Source: Pseudomonadota bacterium
Lineage (GTDB): Bacteria > Desulfobacterota > Desulfobulbia > Desulfobulbales > Desulfocapsaceae
Direction: 5' to 3'
NCBI GenBank assembly: GCA_018817385.1
Contig: JAHIUA010000068.1
Coordinates: 101,067 to 165,066, forward strand
DNA length: 64,000 nucleotides
This document shows positions 1 to 8,946 of this stretch, one piece after another; the stretch's first letter is position 1; every line of letters starts with the position of its first letter. The translations under genes were made by a program, and so were the position numbers. The notes below the pieces were generated by a model. It did no database searches, was not told where the DNA came from, and was given only the letters and a program-made list of their open reading frames with translations.

Positions 1-452
1 TTCCAGTCAAATGTCTTGCCGGTCCCTCCGGCATTGTCTTTGACGTAGGTGTCAAGGAGATACCCGCGGACCACATCATCATAGGGCGTAAACTCAGAGG
101 CACTGCTTGTCTTCCCCACTCGAAACGCCTTAATTACCCGGCAGGGTGAGGCGAAACGCTCGAGGCGTTCGCAGTATTTTGGATTTTCACTGCCATGGAG
201 CTGAGCATGGGAAAGTCCACAGTATTGGATGATTTCCTCAACTTCCTCCGAATCACGATCAACAAAAACGCCGACACAATCAATAAAAGGCGGTACTCTG
301 GCAACAACTTCCCGCACAAAGTCTGATGTTACGTTTCGCGGACTTTTTTCGTAAAAAATAAATCCGAGGGCATCAAGACCTGCTGCAATCCCGGCTGCCA
401 CATCTTTTTTGCGGGTAATGCCACACATTTTAATGCGTGTCCTGCCGTACAT
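1..452 (-). CDS. trpF: phosphoribosylanthranilate isomerase, C-terminus cut by window edge
   Basis: Catalyses the Amadori rearrangement of phosphoribosylanthranilate to CdRP, the third step of tryptophan synthesis from chorismate. The reading frame stays open for 150 codons from the ATG at 452 to base 1. It begins MYGRTRIKMCGITRKKD, the classic TrpF KxCGxT start carrying the catalytic Cys. It then shows LGFIFYEKSPRNV, a GVFVDRD strand, the QLHG motif, and D-T with NAGGTGKTFDW (phosphate loop and catalytic Asp region). An AGGAG ribosome site sits 8 bases before the ATG. It is the last visible gene of the trp operon, separated from trpC by a 188-bp gap that holds a repeat element. Identification is firm; only about the last quarter of the protein is missing. 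Confidence 0.93.
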   Translation of the reverse strand, partial: MYGRTRIKMCGITRKKDVAAGIAAGLDALGFIFYEKSPRNVTSDFVREVVARVPPFIDCVGVFVDRDSEEVEEIIQYCGLSHAQLHGSENPKYCERLERFASPCRVIKAFRVGKTSSASEFTPYDDVVRGYLLDTYVKDNAGGTGKTFDW

Positions 453-497
453 GTTTTTCTCCTGTGATTTTGATGAAGGTGAGTAAGCAATTATGAG

Positions 498-644
498 CGA
501 GGAGTTTGTCCAAGAATAGGCATTATATCCAACATCGAGGCATTGCTAAAAAACAACAACAGTCATATAGCTAATATTACTACTATTACTTTTGTGAAAT
601 AACGAAGAGTTTGGGGGAAAGGGCATTCTCGGACAGACTCCTAG
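498..644. repeat. 147-bp inverted-repeat element between trpC and trpF, divergent relative of the MITE family
   Basis: The left end CGAGGAGTTTGTCCAAGAAT and the reverse complement of the right end, CTAGGAGTCTGTCCGAGAAT, match at 17 of 20 positions, so the segment is bounded by terminal inverted repeats. Those ends share their first ~12 bases with the ~165-bp elements at 16084, 26191, 44776 and 63861. The interior is A+T-rich and unlike those copies. The outermost CTAG overlaps the trpC stop codon (641-643 read TAG on the minus strand). No ORF of note lies inside. That it is a mobile-element derivative is an inference. Confidence 0.6.
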
Positions 645-1420
645 GGCCTTAGCTCCTGCAAGGTATTGCCTCCATTCTCTCCGCGCATCAGCGTCTCGCC
701 AATGAGGGCGGCGGTGACTCCTGCCTCTTGCAGCCGTTGGAGATCAGCTCTGGTTTTCAGGCCTGACTCTCCAACCACAGCAATGTGATCGGGGATAAGC
801 TTTTTCAGACGAAAAGTAGTTTCGGTATCCATGGAAAAATCCTTGAGATTGCGGTTGTTGACACCGATGAGAGTGGCCCTGGTCTTAAGAACGCTCTCTA
901 ATTCTTTTTCATCATGGACTTCAACCAGACAATCAATGGAGTAGCCTGCGGCCTGATCTTGGAAATCTTGCAACTGATAGGCATCAAGGATAGAGGCCAT
1001 GAGCAGGATGGCATCTGCTCCGCACAGATGGGCCTCATCAATCTGCAATGGATCGATGATAAATTCCTTGCGCAAGACAGGGAGACTCACAGCTTCGCGA
1101 ACCTGGAGAAGGTAGAGGAGCGATCCCTGAAAAAAATCAACGTCTGTCAACACAGAAATGGCCTGAGCACCATGGCGTTCGTAATTTTTGGCGATTGCCA
1201 CCGGGTCGAAATCGGGACATATCAATCCTTTTGAGGGAGATGCCTTCTTGGCCTCTGCGATTATGGCAATACCAGGGTAATCGATCAGGGCCTGGCGAAA
1301 GCCTCGAGGAGGAGGAATCTCTTTCTCATTATAGGGTGTAGGAATCTGTACTCCTTGCCTTCGGAGAGTGGCAACTTCTTCCTTTTTTCTGTTAACGATT
1401 GTTTCTAGTATGTGCGCCAT
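641..1420 (-). CDS. trpC: indole-3-glycerol phosphate synthase
   Basis: Closes the indole ring: CdRP to indole-3-glycerol phosphate, cytoplasmic. The 259-residue length is that of a monofunctional TrpC. Visible family motifs are AEAKKASPSKG (about 55-65), LRKEFIIDPLQI with the catalytic Lys-Glu pair near 118-119, ADAILLMA, VGVNNRNLKDF (near 185, Asn and Arg of the active site) and VGESGL near the C-terminus. The ATG at 1420 has no strong ribosome site but aligns with family N-termini (HILETIVNRKKEEV). It lies 42 bases downstream of trpD in the operon. The last codons and the TAG stop abut and overlap the terminal repeat of a MITE-like element, so the original C-terminus may have been altered slightly. 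Confidence 0.96.
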   Translation of the reverse strand: MAHILETIVNRKKEEVATLRRQGVQIPTPYNEKEIPPPRGFRQALIDYPGIAIIAEAKKASPSKGLICPDFDPVAIAKNYERHGAQAISVLTDVDFFQGSLLYLLQVREAVSLPVLRKEFIIDPLQIDEAHLCGADAILLMASILDAYQLQDFQDQAAGYSIDCLVEVHDEKELESVLKTRATLIGVNNRNLKDFSMDTETTFRLKKLIPDHIAVVGESGLKTRADLQRLQEAGVTAALIGETLMRGENGGNTLQELRP

Positions 1421-1462
1421 AACAATAGGTTGCTGTGGAAAGTTGATGTTGTTTCTCGCGAG

Positions 1463-2497
1463 CTATTTCTTGCTGGAGAAGGTCACCAGGCTGTTAAGTT
1501 TCTCAAGGGCTTTTCCAGAATCAATGATTTCGGCTGCTTGAATAACACCTGTCCTGAGGTCAGCGCAGAGCCCGGCGGCCATGAGTGCTGCCCCACTATT
1601 AAGAAGGACCATATCTCTTTTGGCTCCCTTCTCACCCGCAAGAACTCCGCGCAGCTGTCTAGCAGATTCTTCAGCAGTCTCCCCCCCCTTCAGAGCGTCT
1701 ATGTTTGCCCTGGATAAGCCCACCTCTTCCGGGGTGACAGAATAGGAAGTAACCCGACCCTTATCGAGGTCTGCGATATGTGTTTCCCCGGTAGTCGTCA
1801 ACTCGTCCAAGTTCCCCTCACCATGGACCACCAGTGCCCTTTTAGATCCCAGCTTTCCAAGGACCTTGGCCATCGGTTCAATCAGTTTGCGATCAAAGAC
1901 ACCCAGGACCTGAACATTGGCACCGGCAGGGTTGGTCAACGGTCCCAGGATATTAAAAATAGTTCGGATACCAATTTCCCTTCTCGGACCAATGGCATGT
2001 TTCATGGCTCCGTGCAATGCAGGGGCAAAGAGAAAACCGATTCCGATCTCCCTGATGCAGTTCCCCACCTCCTCTGGGCTAAGATTCAGGGAAACGCCTG
2101 CAGCCTCAAGGACATCTGCACTGCCGCAGTGACTGGATACCGATCTATTCCCATGTTTGGCCACAGGAATTCCGGCCCCGGCCACAACAAAGGCAGTGGT
2201 CGTTGATACATTGAAGGTTCCGGAGCCATCCCCTCCTGTGCCGCAGGTGTCTACAAGAATTCCACCCCGGGTGACATCCACTCCGGAATCAATGGCAGTA
2301 GCCTTTTCACGCATGACACGAACGGCCCCAGTGATCTCTTCCACTGTTTCTCCTTTCATGCGCAGGCCAGTGATAAAAGAACCGATCTGGGCAGGAGTTG
2401 CCTCCCCTCCCATAATCTCATTCATCACCTCAACCATTTCCTCTTCACTCAAGTCCTGTTGGAGGACAACTTTACCAATCGCTTGTCTGATATCCAT
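1463..2497 (-). CDS. trpD: anthranilate phosphoribosyltransferase
   Basis: Transfers phosphoribose from PRPP to anthranilate, the second step of the tryptophan branch. At 344 residues it is full length. The glycosyltransferase signature is clear: [17 protein letters not shown] at about 83-99 binds PRPP, and [18 protein letters not shown] at 114-131 supplies the KHGN and SS/CGS motifs. Later [19 protein letters not shown] and [14 protein letters not shown] follow the family. It sits between trpG (28 bases upstream) and trpC. The monofunctional TrpD and separate TrpG show that the trpGD fusion of enterobacteria is absent here. Confidence 0.97.
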   Translation of the reverse strand: MDIRQAIGKVVLQQDLSEEEMVEVMNEIMGGEATPAQIGSFITGLRMKGETVEEITGAVRVMREKATAIDSGVDVTRGGILVDTCGTGGDGSGTFNVSTTTAFVVAGAGIPVAKHGNRSVSSHCGSADVLEAAGVSLNLSPEEVGNCIREIGIGFLFAPALHGAMKHAIGPRREIGIRTIFNILGPLTNPAGANVQVLGVFDRKLIEPMAKVLGKLGSKRALVVHGEGNLDELTTTGETHIADLDKGRVTSYSVTPEEVGLSRANIDALKGGETAEESARQLRGVLAGEKGAKRDMVLLNSGAALMAAGLCADLRTGVIQAAEIIDSGKALEKLNSLVTFSSKK

Positions 2498-2525
2498 ATC
2501 TTTTCTCGATATCCTTATTAACGTG

Positions 2526-3110
2526 TTAATCTCTGGTCATAAAATTGTTCAGGAGAGTAATTCCTGCGGGAGTCATGATCGATTCTGGGTGAAATTGCAC
2601 CCCTTCCACGTCCAGCTCTTTATGCCGAAGCCCCATGATTTCTCCTTCTTCAGTCCAGGCACTCACTTCCAGACAATCAGGAAGGCTTGTCTTCTCAACA
2701 AGAAGGGAATGATAACGCATACCATCAAAAGGGTTGGGAAGTCCTGTAAAGACCCCTGTATTGTCATGATAAATGGGCGAAATTTTGCCATGCATAATTC
2801 TTGCAGCGCGGATCACCCTTCCACCAAAGGCCTCGCCAATGGCTTGATGCCCCAGGCAGACACCAAGCAGTGGTATTTTGCCACTGAAATGGCGGATGGC
2901 TTCTATGGAAATCCCTGCCTTTGCAGGAGTACAGGGGCCTGGAGAGATAAGAATCCGCTCGGGCTTGAGGGCTATAATCTCGTTGATCGTTATCTTATTA
3001 TTACGAAATACGCGAATATCTCCCTGCAAGCCCTTTTTCTGAAGATTTCCGGCAATGGTCTGGACGATATTGTAGGTAAATGAATCGTAATTGTCTATTA
3101 TAACAAGCAT
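2526..3110 (-). CDS. trpG: anthranilate synthase component II (glutamine amidotransferase)
   Basis: Hydrolyses glutamine and passes ammonia to TrpE for anthranilate formation; in many bacteria the same subunit also serves p-aminobenzoate synthase. The class I amidotransferase triad is visible: Cys85 in [10 protein letters not shown], and His174 and Glu176 in [10 protein letters not shown]. The oxyanion region [12 protein letters not shown] and the substrate motif MRYHSLLVE are also present. Length 194 is normal. It starts 3 bases after the trpE stop with an AGAAGGGG ribosome site inside the end of trpE, so it is probably translationally coupled. No separate pabB is seen nearby, so trp is the main role expected here. 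Confidence 0.96.
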   Translation of the reverse strand: MLVIIDNYDSFTYNIVQTIAGNLQKKGLQGDIRVFRNNKITINEIIALKPERILISPGPCTPAKAGISIEAIRHFSGKIPLLGVCLGHQAIGEAFGGRVIRAARIMHGKISPIYHDNTGVFTGLPNPFDGMRYHSLLVEKTSLPDCLEVSAWTEEGEIMGLRHKELDVEGVQFHPESIMTPAGITLLNNFMTRD

Positions 3111-3113
3111 AAT

Positions 3114-4619
3114 CTAAAACCCCTTCTCTGCAAGTTCGACAGCTCGTCGCAAGCCCATAGATTTGTTGATAGTCTCTTCGTATTCCTTCTGCGGGTCAGA
3201 GTCAAACACCACTCCGGCTCCTGCCTGGACCCAAAGGTCCTCACCCTGCATGATAAAGGTTCTGATAGTGATGCAGAAATCCATATTTCCGGAAAAGCCG
3301 AAGTATCCAACTGCTCCCGCATAAGGGCCACGCCCTTCCGGTTCAAGCTCATCGATTATCTCCATGGCCCTGATCTTCGGGGCTCCGCTCACCGTTCCTG
3401 CAGGAAAACAGGCCTTCATCACATCAAACTGGTTTTTTCCCTCGCCAATAATGGCATGGACGCCGGAGACGATATGCATGACATGGCTGTAACGTTCTAC
3501 GACCAGGAGGTCTTTCACCTTCACAGAACCGTCGCGGGCTACCCTGCTCACATCGTTGCGACCAAGATCGACAAGCATGAGGTGCTCAGCTCGTTCCTTG
3601 GGATCTGCAAGGAGCTCAAGCTCTAGAGCCTTGTCCTCTTCCTCCGTCTTTCCCCGAATCCTGGTTCCGGCAATGGGCCGGAGTTCAATGACTTCGCCTT
3701 CTTTGCGCACGAGAATCTCCGGCGAGGAACCGATCTGAATCAGTTCGCCGAGTTTCAGGTAAAAGAGATAGGGACTGGGATTAATATGGCGTAGGGCGCG
3801 GTACAGATCCAGAGAGGAAAGATCTGTTTTCGTATGAAAACGCTGGGACAGAACCACTTGGATAATATCACCGGCTATAATATACTCCCGTGCCTTTTCC
3901 ACCATAGTGTGAAATTGCTGCGGATCCATGTTGGAATGAAACTGGTGCTGTTGCTTACTGCCCCTGCTGCTTGACCCCAGAAAAGAGGCGGGAACAGGTG
4001 CACGCAACAGCGACACCACTGAATCAATTTTTGTTGTGGCTGCCTCGTAACTGCTACGGCTGGTAACATTTTCTTCGGAGGCAACCCAGCATACCACGGT
4101 CACGGTTTGCTTGAAACTGTCATGGATCAAGACAACTCGAGGGATCATGAAAGAACAATCGGGAAAGTCAAGTTTAACGATATCACTGGGCAATTCTTCA
4201 ATGAAACGAACCATGTCGTAGCCGAGAAAACCGACGGCTCCACCGCAGAAACGAGGTAAGTCAGCATTTTCGGCGGCCTTGATTTCTTTGAGGATTTTCT
4301 CCAACACCTCCAGAGGATTCCCTTTTTTCTCATCGTATTTCGACAGGCCGTCTGAAAATGAATGCATATCGATGTGAGAGTCTTTAGAGGAAAAGGTCAG
4401 CAGGGGGTCAAATCCAATAAACGAATATCTCCCCCACTTTTCTCCTCCTTCCATGCTTTCAAAAAGAAAGATATGACTCTCTTCACCTGAAATTTTAGCG
4501 AGGAGGGTGAGAGGCGTATCGAGATCAGCAATAATCGTACGATACACTGGGATAAGTCCAGCAGTTTTACTGGTCTCCAGAAAAGTCTCATAATCGGGAA
4601 GATGTGTTATTGATGGCAT
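3114..4619 (-). CDS. trpE: anthranilate synthase component I
   Basis: Converts chorismate and ammonia to anthranilate, the committed step. The 501 residues comprise an N-terminal allosteric region and a C-terminal chorismate-binding domain (about 235-495). The segment IFLFESMEGGEKWGRYSFIG at about 50-69 contains the LLES-type tryptophan-binding element, so feedback inhibition is likely. The catalytic half shows IRPIAGTR-like sequence (ELRPIAGTRIRGKTEEED), DLGRNDVSRVARDG, ERYSHVMHIVS, FPAGTVSGAPK and GYFGFSGNMD. It is the first gene of the operon. In the 140 bases upstream no leader peptide with tandem Trp codons was found, so classical attenuation is not supported. Confidence 0.97.
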   Translation of the reverse strand: MPSITHLPDYETFLETSKTAGLIPVYRTIIADLDTPLTLLAKISGEESHIFLFESMEGGEKWGRYSFIGFDPLLTFSSKDSHIDMHSFSDGLSKYDEKKGNPLEVLEKILKEIKAAENADLPRFCGGAVGFLGYDMVRFIEELPSDIVKLDFPDCSFMIPRVVLIHDSFKQTVTVVCWVASEENVTSRSSYEAATTKIDSVVSLLRAPVPASFLGSSSRGSKQQHQFHSNMDPQQFHTMVEKAREYIIAGDIIQVVLSQRFHTKTDLSSLDLYRALRHINPSPYLFYLKLGELIQIGSSPEILVRKEGEVIELRPIAGTRIRGKTEEEDKALELELLADPKERAEHLMLVDLGRNDVSRVARDGSVKVKDLLVVERYSHVMHIVSGVHAIIGEGKNQFDVMKACFPAGTVSGAPKIRAMEIIDELEPEGRGPYAGAVGYFGFSGNMDFCITIRTFIMQGEDLWVQAGAGVVFDSDPQKEYEETINKSMGLRRAVELAEKGF

Positions 4620-4760
4620 GTGTAAATTACGTACAGAGATGAACTGGTTAGTGGTGTGAAAACCACAAGCAATTGTAAATCCTTGACCATGTTAGCCAAG
4701 AAGGCTGAGCTACTCTACCATAAAGTAGCGAAAAAATATCTGCTTGCCTATGTAAAAAAC

Positions 4761-4802
4761 AAAAAAAGACCATAAAGTCTTATGACTTTATGGTCTTTTT
4801 TT
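4761..4802 (-). terminator. intrinsic terminator of rpsT (probably bidirectional)
   Basis: A perfect 19-bp stem (AAAAAAAGACCATAAAGTC paired with its complement) closes on a TTAT loop. A-tract and T-tract flank the stem, so it can work on either strand. It lies 45 bases beyond the rpsT stop and about 140 bases before trpE, insulating the trp operon from rpsT transcription. Confidence 0.9.
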
Positions 4803-4846
4803 GAAACGTCCAGATAATGCGGTGACCCGCGTCCTGCAGATACGAA

Positions 4847-5119
4847 TCAGGCAGAAGCCTGCATCTTATTTACACGTTTGGTTAGACGGGAAACCTTACG
4901 GGAAGCATTTTTCTTGTGAATAGTTCCCTTGGATGCAGTTTTGGCTATAACGGGAATGGCTATCTTCAAAGCTGACTGAGCATCCTCGATGGATCCAGAG
5001 GCGATGGCAATATCCACGTCCTTCATAATATGCTTCATGCGGGTGGTAATTGTACGGTTTCTCAGGCGACGTACCTGGGCTTGACGATTTCTTTTCTCAG
5101 CGGATTTGTGATTGGCCAC
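4847..5119 (-). CDS. rpsT: 30S ribosomal protein S20
   Basis: Primary 16S rRNA-binding protein of the small subunit. The 90-residue sequence is the usual size and highly basic. It begins ANHKSAEKRNRQAQVRRLRN, followed by an IAKTASKGTIHKKNASRKVSRL segment typical of S20. The start is a GTG at 5119 (GTG GCC AAT CAC) with an AGGAG site 5 bases upstream; GTG starts are common in this gene. It is monocistronic, with its own promoter upstream and a strong terminator downstream. Confidence 0.97.
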   Translation of the reverse strand: MANHKSAEKRNRQAQVRRLRNRTITTRMKHIMKDVDIAIASGSIEDAQSALKIAIPVIAKTASKGTIHKKNASRKVSRLTKRVNKMQASA

Positions 5120-5228
5120 GAATTTCTCCTGTATATTTTTACCCTGATATATTCAGATCCGATTTTGCATCGGAAATTAATTTATAACGACCTGGCTCTC
5201 TGATGACAAGCAGCCAGCAAAACAAATA

Positions 5229-5257
5229 TTTTTAATATGATGTTCACGTAAAGTCAA
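5229..5257 (-). promoter_or_regulatory. sigma-70-type promoter of rpsT
   Basis: On the minus strand TTGACT (-35) is followed after exactly 17 bases by TAAAAA (-10), about 110 bases before the GTG start. The -35 fits consensus well, the -10 only moderately. The surrounding sequence is A+T-rich. Confidence 0.55.
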
Positions 5258-5385
5258 TAATTATTTCCTTTTCCTTGCAAAAAGAGCAGAAAACACTTTC
5301 TGTTTGACTTGTCATACTGCAGCGAGCTAATCTGTTAGTATATGCTTTCCTTTCTTAACATTTCTCTTTAGCACATGGTTCGGAT

Positions 5386-6486
5386 ATGGGTTTTCCAAAA
5401 GTTACCTTCAAGGTTACTGAGACAAAAAAATGTCCACTCTATTCCTTTGCCGACGTTTTCACCGTTGCCGGAATAACGATCTCAATGAAATCCAAAGAAG
5501 AAAATACATTCATCACCACTGTCATTATCCATTCCCCCAAGGATAAAGAGAAATGTAAGATTCTCAGTGGTGACCTGACAAGAATTATCATCCAGTATGA
5601 ACGTGCCGACAAACTTCCTGTCTGCCTTATCAGTTGCAGCGGCTGCACAGGCTCTCTCAGGCTGGAAAATACAGGTGAACTCAACCTCATTGAGAGTGAT
5701 GACAAAGAAACATATGCCAATGAGCTGGCTTCCATGCTTCACCTTCTTTCCGATTTTGCCTTTTTTAGAAATATCGATGACGCCAACCTGGAAAAGGTTG
5801 TCAAATTCTTCAAACTGAACAAGTTCAAGAAAGACGATATCGTCATTCGTAAAGGCGACCCGGGAGGAAATTTCTATATCATTGTCACCGGCAGTGTCAA
5901 CGTCATAAATGACCGGGGGATGACCATCTCCACCCTGAGCAAAGGAGATGTCTTCGGGGAAATGAGTCTCATCTGCAACGATTCAATTGGGGCTACCATT
6001 CAAGTTCGCGAGCCTACTTCCATCCTCTATATTGATAGAAGAAATTTCCAGAAAATCCTCAATCAATATCCTTCGATCCAACTCTATTTCACCAGACTGA
6101 TGGCCAAAAGATTGACCAAATCCAATATCATCCGCACTGAAGATCTTTCTTCGGGCATGATAGGCAATCTGGCAGAAATTCCAGCAGAGGCCTTGTTTCA
6201 GACCCTGAACATGAACAGCAAAACTGGAATTCTCACCATCAGTGAACTCGTTCATGGCACGGCCCGCTTCTCCTTTCGGCAGGGAGCTTTGATCAAGGCC
6301 AAATATCATGACCAGGAGGGTGAGGAGGCCTTTTATGCAATTTTGAAGGAACAGGAGGGGCGCTTCCGATTCACGCCCGGTATCCCAACTGCTGATTTTG
6401 AGATCCCTGAACTTGGTTACTTTATGAAACTCCTCATGGAAGGTATGCGTCGTCTTGATGAAATGCGTGAGCGTAAGGCCCATTAA
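5386..6486 (+). CDS. cyclic-nucleotide-binding-like protein with C-terminal DUF4388/PATAN-like domain
   Basis: A 366-residue soluble regulator-like protein without a DNA-binding HTH. Residues about 1-110 form a cysteine-containing N-terminal region (PVCLISCSGCTGS at 78-90) that I do not recognise. Residues 122-245 form a Crp-type cupin: FFKLNKFKKDDIVIRKGDPGGNFYIIVTG, then GDVFGEMSLICNDSIGATIQV. The phosphate-binding Arg expected in this cassette (FGE...RxA) is replaced by Ile-Gly, so cAMP/cGMP binding is doubtful. Residues about 262-334 (LAEIPAEALFQTLNMNSKTGILTI to GRFRFTPG) resemble DUF4388, found in bacterial signalling proteins. It is a single gene, convergent with the U32 peptidase. No good ribosome site precedes the ATG at 5386, so the start is less certain. 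Confidence 0.8.
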   Translation: MGFPKVTFKVTETKKCPLYSFADVFTVAGITISMKSKEENTFITTVIIHSPKDKEKCKILSGDLTRIIIQYERADKLPVCLISCSGCTGSLRLENTGELNLIESDDKETYANELASMLHLLSDFAFFRNIDDANLEKVVKFFKLNKFKKDDIVIRKGDPGGNFYIIVTGSVNVINDRGMTISTLSKGDVFGEMSLICNDSIGATIQVREPTSILYIDRRNFQKILNQYPSIQLYFTRLMAKRLTKSNIIRTEDLSSGMIGNLAEIPAEALFQTLNMNSKTGILTISELVHGTARFSFRQGALIKAKYHDQEGEEAFYAILKEQEGRFRFTPGIPTADFEIPELGYFMKLLMEGMRRLDEMRERKAH

Positions 6487-6519
6487 AACGAGAACGTTTG
6501 GTGTTCGTCTGGGGAAAAC

Positions 6520-8733
6520 TCACTCAAGGGTTCCCAGGTAATTGAATGTAGGTAACTTCGCATATCTCCCCTTGCCACTCAACCTCCCTTCCAACTCTTC
6601 CATTTCCTTCTTTTCTGCAGGAATATTACTCATATCTATAACCACATAATCAAGTCCCAGTGCCTTTAATTCATGCAGGTAGGGGAGGAGCGAAAAAGGA
6701 CGGACTGGGATAGTGGTGGTCACATTTTCTTTTTTCAGCAAGACAAACTGCTCATCATGGGGACTGTTCACTGTCTTGTTGTATTGAAAATGATCCGCGT
6801 CGAGTCTGGCAGTGAACAGGGCTGGTGCTCCGTAAACTGTTAAGCCCAGACGAATCGTGAAGTTATTTTGACGAGAGATGGCAACAATGTCACGAATAAT
6901 ACCTTTATCGCTCTCAATGGAGAGCTGTGCCTCTTTAATCCGCCCATTTTCGACCATGGCCACGGCCTGGCTATTAAGGAGATTTACCGTATAGTCACAG
7001 GAAAGAAATACGTGCTCCTTGCCAAAAAAAACAAGCTGACTGATATGCCCCAACTGAAAGCTCCTGAAGCCGGAGCGGATGAGCGACTGTATCTGTTTTG
7101 TTACCCTAGGCAACTCTCCCTCGAAAATAATAGCCGGCAGGCACCAAGTGAGATCCCGGCTTCTTTTGCCAAGAAAACGCTTGAGCTGACCGGTTTGACT
7201 GAGATTGTATTTGGTTATGGGAAGAAGATAACGATCAGGATTAAAAGGCAGCTTAGAAAACAGAGTCTTGGCGGAATCCAGGCGCAGCCAGCAATCCAGA
7301 GGCAATTTTATTTTGTTCCCCTGAGTGTTCGTAAAAGGAGTTGTCTTTACCTTGATTTCTTGTGTCCTCGGAGAAAGCATGTCACTTTCTGGAGGACAGA
7401 CAATTCTTTTGATTGATTGAAGTCGTTCTCTGTTCTTCTCTCGAACATCATCCAATACTTTACGACCTGTCTCAACATGCTGCAAAGAACGTGGCACTGA
7501 GACAGTTTCTTTTTTTACATCTACTCTGTATACGTCAATATGCCTGGAACTCGAATAATATTCCCAGTCAGGAACCAGTATCTGAACCTTTTCTCCGGCA
7601 GCCGCTATCTGAACCTCGTTGTTTCCCATACGTAATTCTTTGAGAGTAAATGACAGACGTTCTCCCGAAGGTTCTCCATGAAAGCGTAATCTGTCGCCTT
7701 GACCAAGAGTCCCTTTGAGACTGAGCCTCGCATATTGCTTTCCCTCATACGTCTTAATCGCACCGAGTCTTCCAAGGTGATCTCCCATGTTTCCAGAATG
7801 ATAGGGGGTAATGGCGTCGGCAGGTTGGGGGGTGAAAAGATACCCGCTTGCTGTCTTGCGCCCCATGGCCCTGTCACTGAGAGCCGTAGCTTCTTGCAAG
7901 GCCTTTGCGAACGTATCAGGTCCTGCATCCATGACCAGGCGATAGGCCTGGACAATATGAGAGACATAGTGAGCAGAACGAAGACGTCCTTCGATTTTGA
8001 GAGAGGTCACCCCGGCTGCCTGCAGATCAGGGACGGCCTGCAGGGCTGAAAGATCATTCATGGAAAAAAGATATTGTCCTTTCCCTTCCTTGGCTTTGGT
8101 CTTCTGGCCATGGGATTTTTCTCCTTTCTTGGTGCTCCAATGGTAATGACGTCGGCAGGGCTGAACACACTTCCCACGCAAGCCACTTTTGCCGCCAAGA
8201 AAAGAGGAAAAAAGACAAAGTCCGGAATAGGAAAAACACATGGCTCCGTGAACAAAGACTTCAATCTCGATATCACTTTTTTGGCAGAGACTGCTTATCT
8301 CTTTAAGGGTAAGTTCGCGGGCAAGGACAACCCGCTCAAACCCCATCTCCTGAAAACCCCGAAGTGCTACTGAATTATTTGCTGCCAATAAAGTTGAAGC
8401 ATGAAGTGGGATGGAGGGAAAAAACTCTTTGATCAATTTGACCAGACCAAGGTCTTGCACGATGAGGCCGTCAGTTTCCATGGCTTCAAGGAGTGTCAAT
8501 GTCTCCAGGACCTGAGAAAGATCCTGTTCGCGAATCAGGCTATTGGCGGCAAGATAGATTTTTTTGCCAAGATCGTGGCAGTGACGAACCATGGCCAGGA
8601 TATCTTCCAGACGCAAATCGCGGGCCAGATTCCTGGCGTTGAAGCCAGGAGCACCCACATATACGGCATCAGCACCTGCATCGATGGCAGCAAGAAAGTT
8701 TTCGGTGTTACCGGCAGGAGCCAGGAGTTCCAT
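6520..8733 (-). CDS. U32 family peptidase/hydroxylase (RlhA-like) with DUF3656 insert
   Basis: U32 proteins include collagenase-like proteases and the E. coli RNA or ubiquinone hydroxylation factors (RlhA, UbiU/V). The 737 residues begin MELLAPAGNTENFLAAIDAGADAVYVG, the TIM-barrel start. The conserved Cys motif follows at HGAMCFSYSGLCLFSS (C166, C173) and GKCVQPCRRHY (C189, C193), the set that holds a 4Fe-4S cluster in RlhA and UbiU/V. SLKIEGRLRSAHYV closes the catalytic half. The C-terminal ~350 residues match the extended DUF3656-containing layout of YdcP/RlhA. By length and layout a 23S rRNA hydroxylation role is likelier than secreted protease (no signal peptide). It lies 213 bases after pyrR on the same strand. 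Confidence 0.85.
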   Translation of the reverse strand: MELLAPAGNTENFLAAIDAGADAVYVGAPGFNARNLARDLRLEDILAMVRHCHDLGKKIYLAANSLIREQDLSQVLETLTLLEAMETDGLIVQDLGLVKLIKEFFPSIPLHASTLLAANNSVALRGFQEMGFERVVLARELTLKEISSLCQKSDIEIEVFVHGAMCFSYSGLCLFSSFLGGKSGLRGKCVQPCRRHYHWSTKKGEKSHGQKTKAKEGKGQYLFSMNDLSALQAVPDLQAAGVTSLKIEGRLRSAHYVSHIVQAYRLVMDAGPDTFAKALQEATALSDRAMGRKTASGYLFTPQPADAITPYHSGNMGDHLGRLGAIKTYEGKQYARLSLKGTLGQGDRLRFHGEPSGERLSFTLKELRMGNNEVQIAAAGEKVQILVPDWEYYSSSRHIDVYRVDVKKETVSVPRSLQHVETGRKVLDDVREKNRERLQSIKRIVCPPESDMLSPRTQEIKVKTTPFTNTQGNKIKLPLDCWLRLDSAKTLFSKLPFNPDRYLLPITKYNLSQTGQLKRFLGKRSRDLTWCLPAIIFEGELPRVTKQIQSLIRSGFRSFQLGHISQLVFFGKEHVFLSCDYTVNLLNSQAVAMVENGRIKEAQLSIESDKGIIRDIVAISRQNNFTIRLGLTVYGAPALFTARLDADHFQYNKTVNSPHDEQFVLLKKENVTTTIPVRPFSLLPYLHELKALGLDYVVIDMSNIPAEKKEMEELEGRLSGKGRYAKLPTFNYLGTLE

Positions 8734-8946
8734 AAGAGATCAGGGAGTAGAGGTGGAGGATCAATTGTGAGTGATTGTTTAAAAAAATCAAATCGTTGAA
8801 TGGTAAACATTCAAGTTCGAAATGAAAGAAAAAATAAACACACGAGGTGTACGTAGTTGAAGAATAAGGAGTAGATAAGATAGGTCGCGGTGACGGAAGG
8901 TCAACAATAAAGAAGCAAGACAAGCGTTTTCACAGTTCCTGCGTAT

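Noticed and set aside
1412..1717. Plus-strand frames opposite trpC, trpD and trpE
   Set aside because: Antisense shadows of well-supported genes with no ribosome sites or family motifs.
4620..4700. Leader peptide for trp attenuation (ATG GTC AAG GAT ... on the minus strand, 27 codons, running into trpE)
   Set aside because: It contains no Trp codon and no terminator/antiterminator hairpin pair follows.
4640..4735. tRNA-like segment upstream of trpE (minus strand contains GAGTAGCTCAGCC and GTTCATC)
   Set aside because: D-stem and T-stem do not pair, the acceptor stem is missing and the T-loop is not GTTCRANNC.
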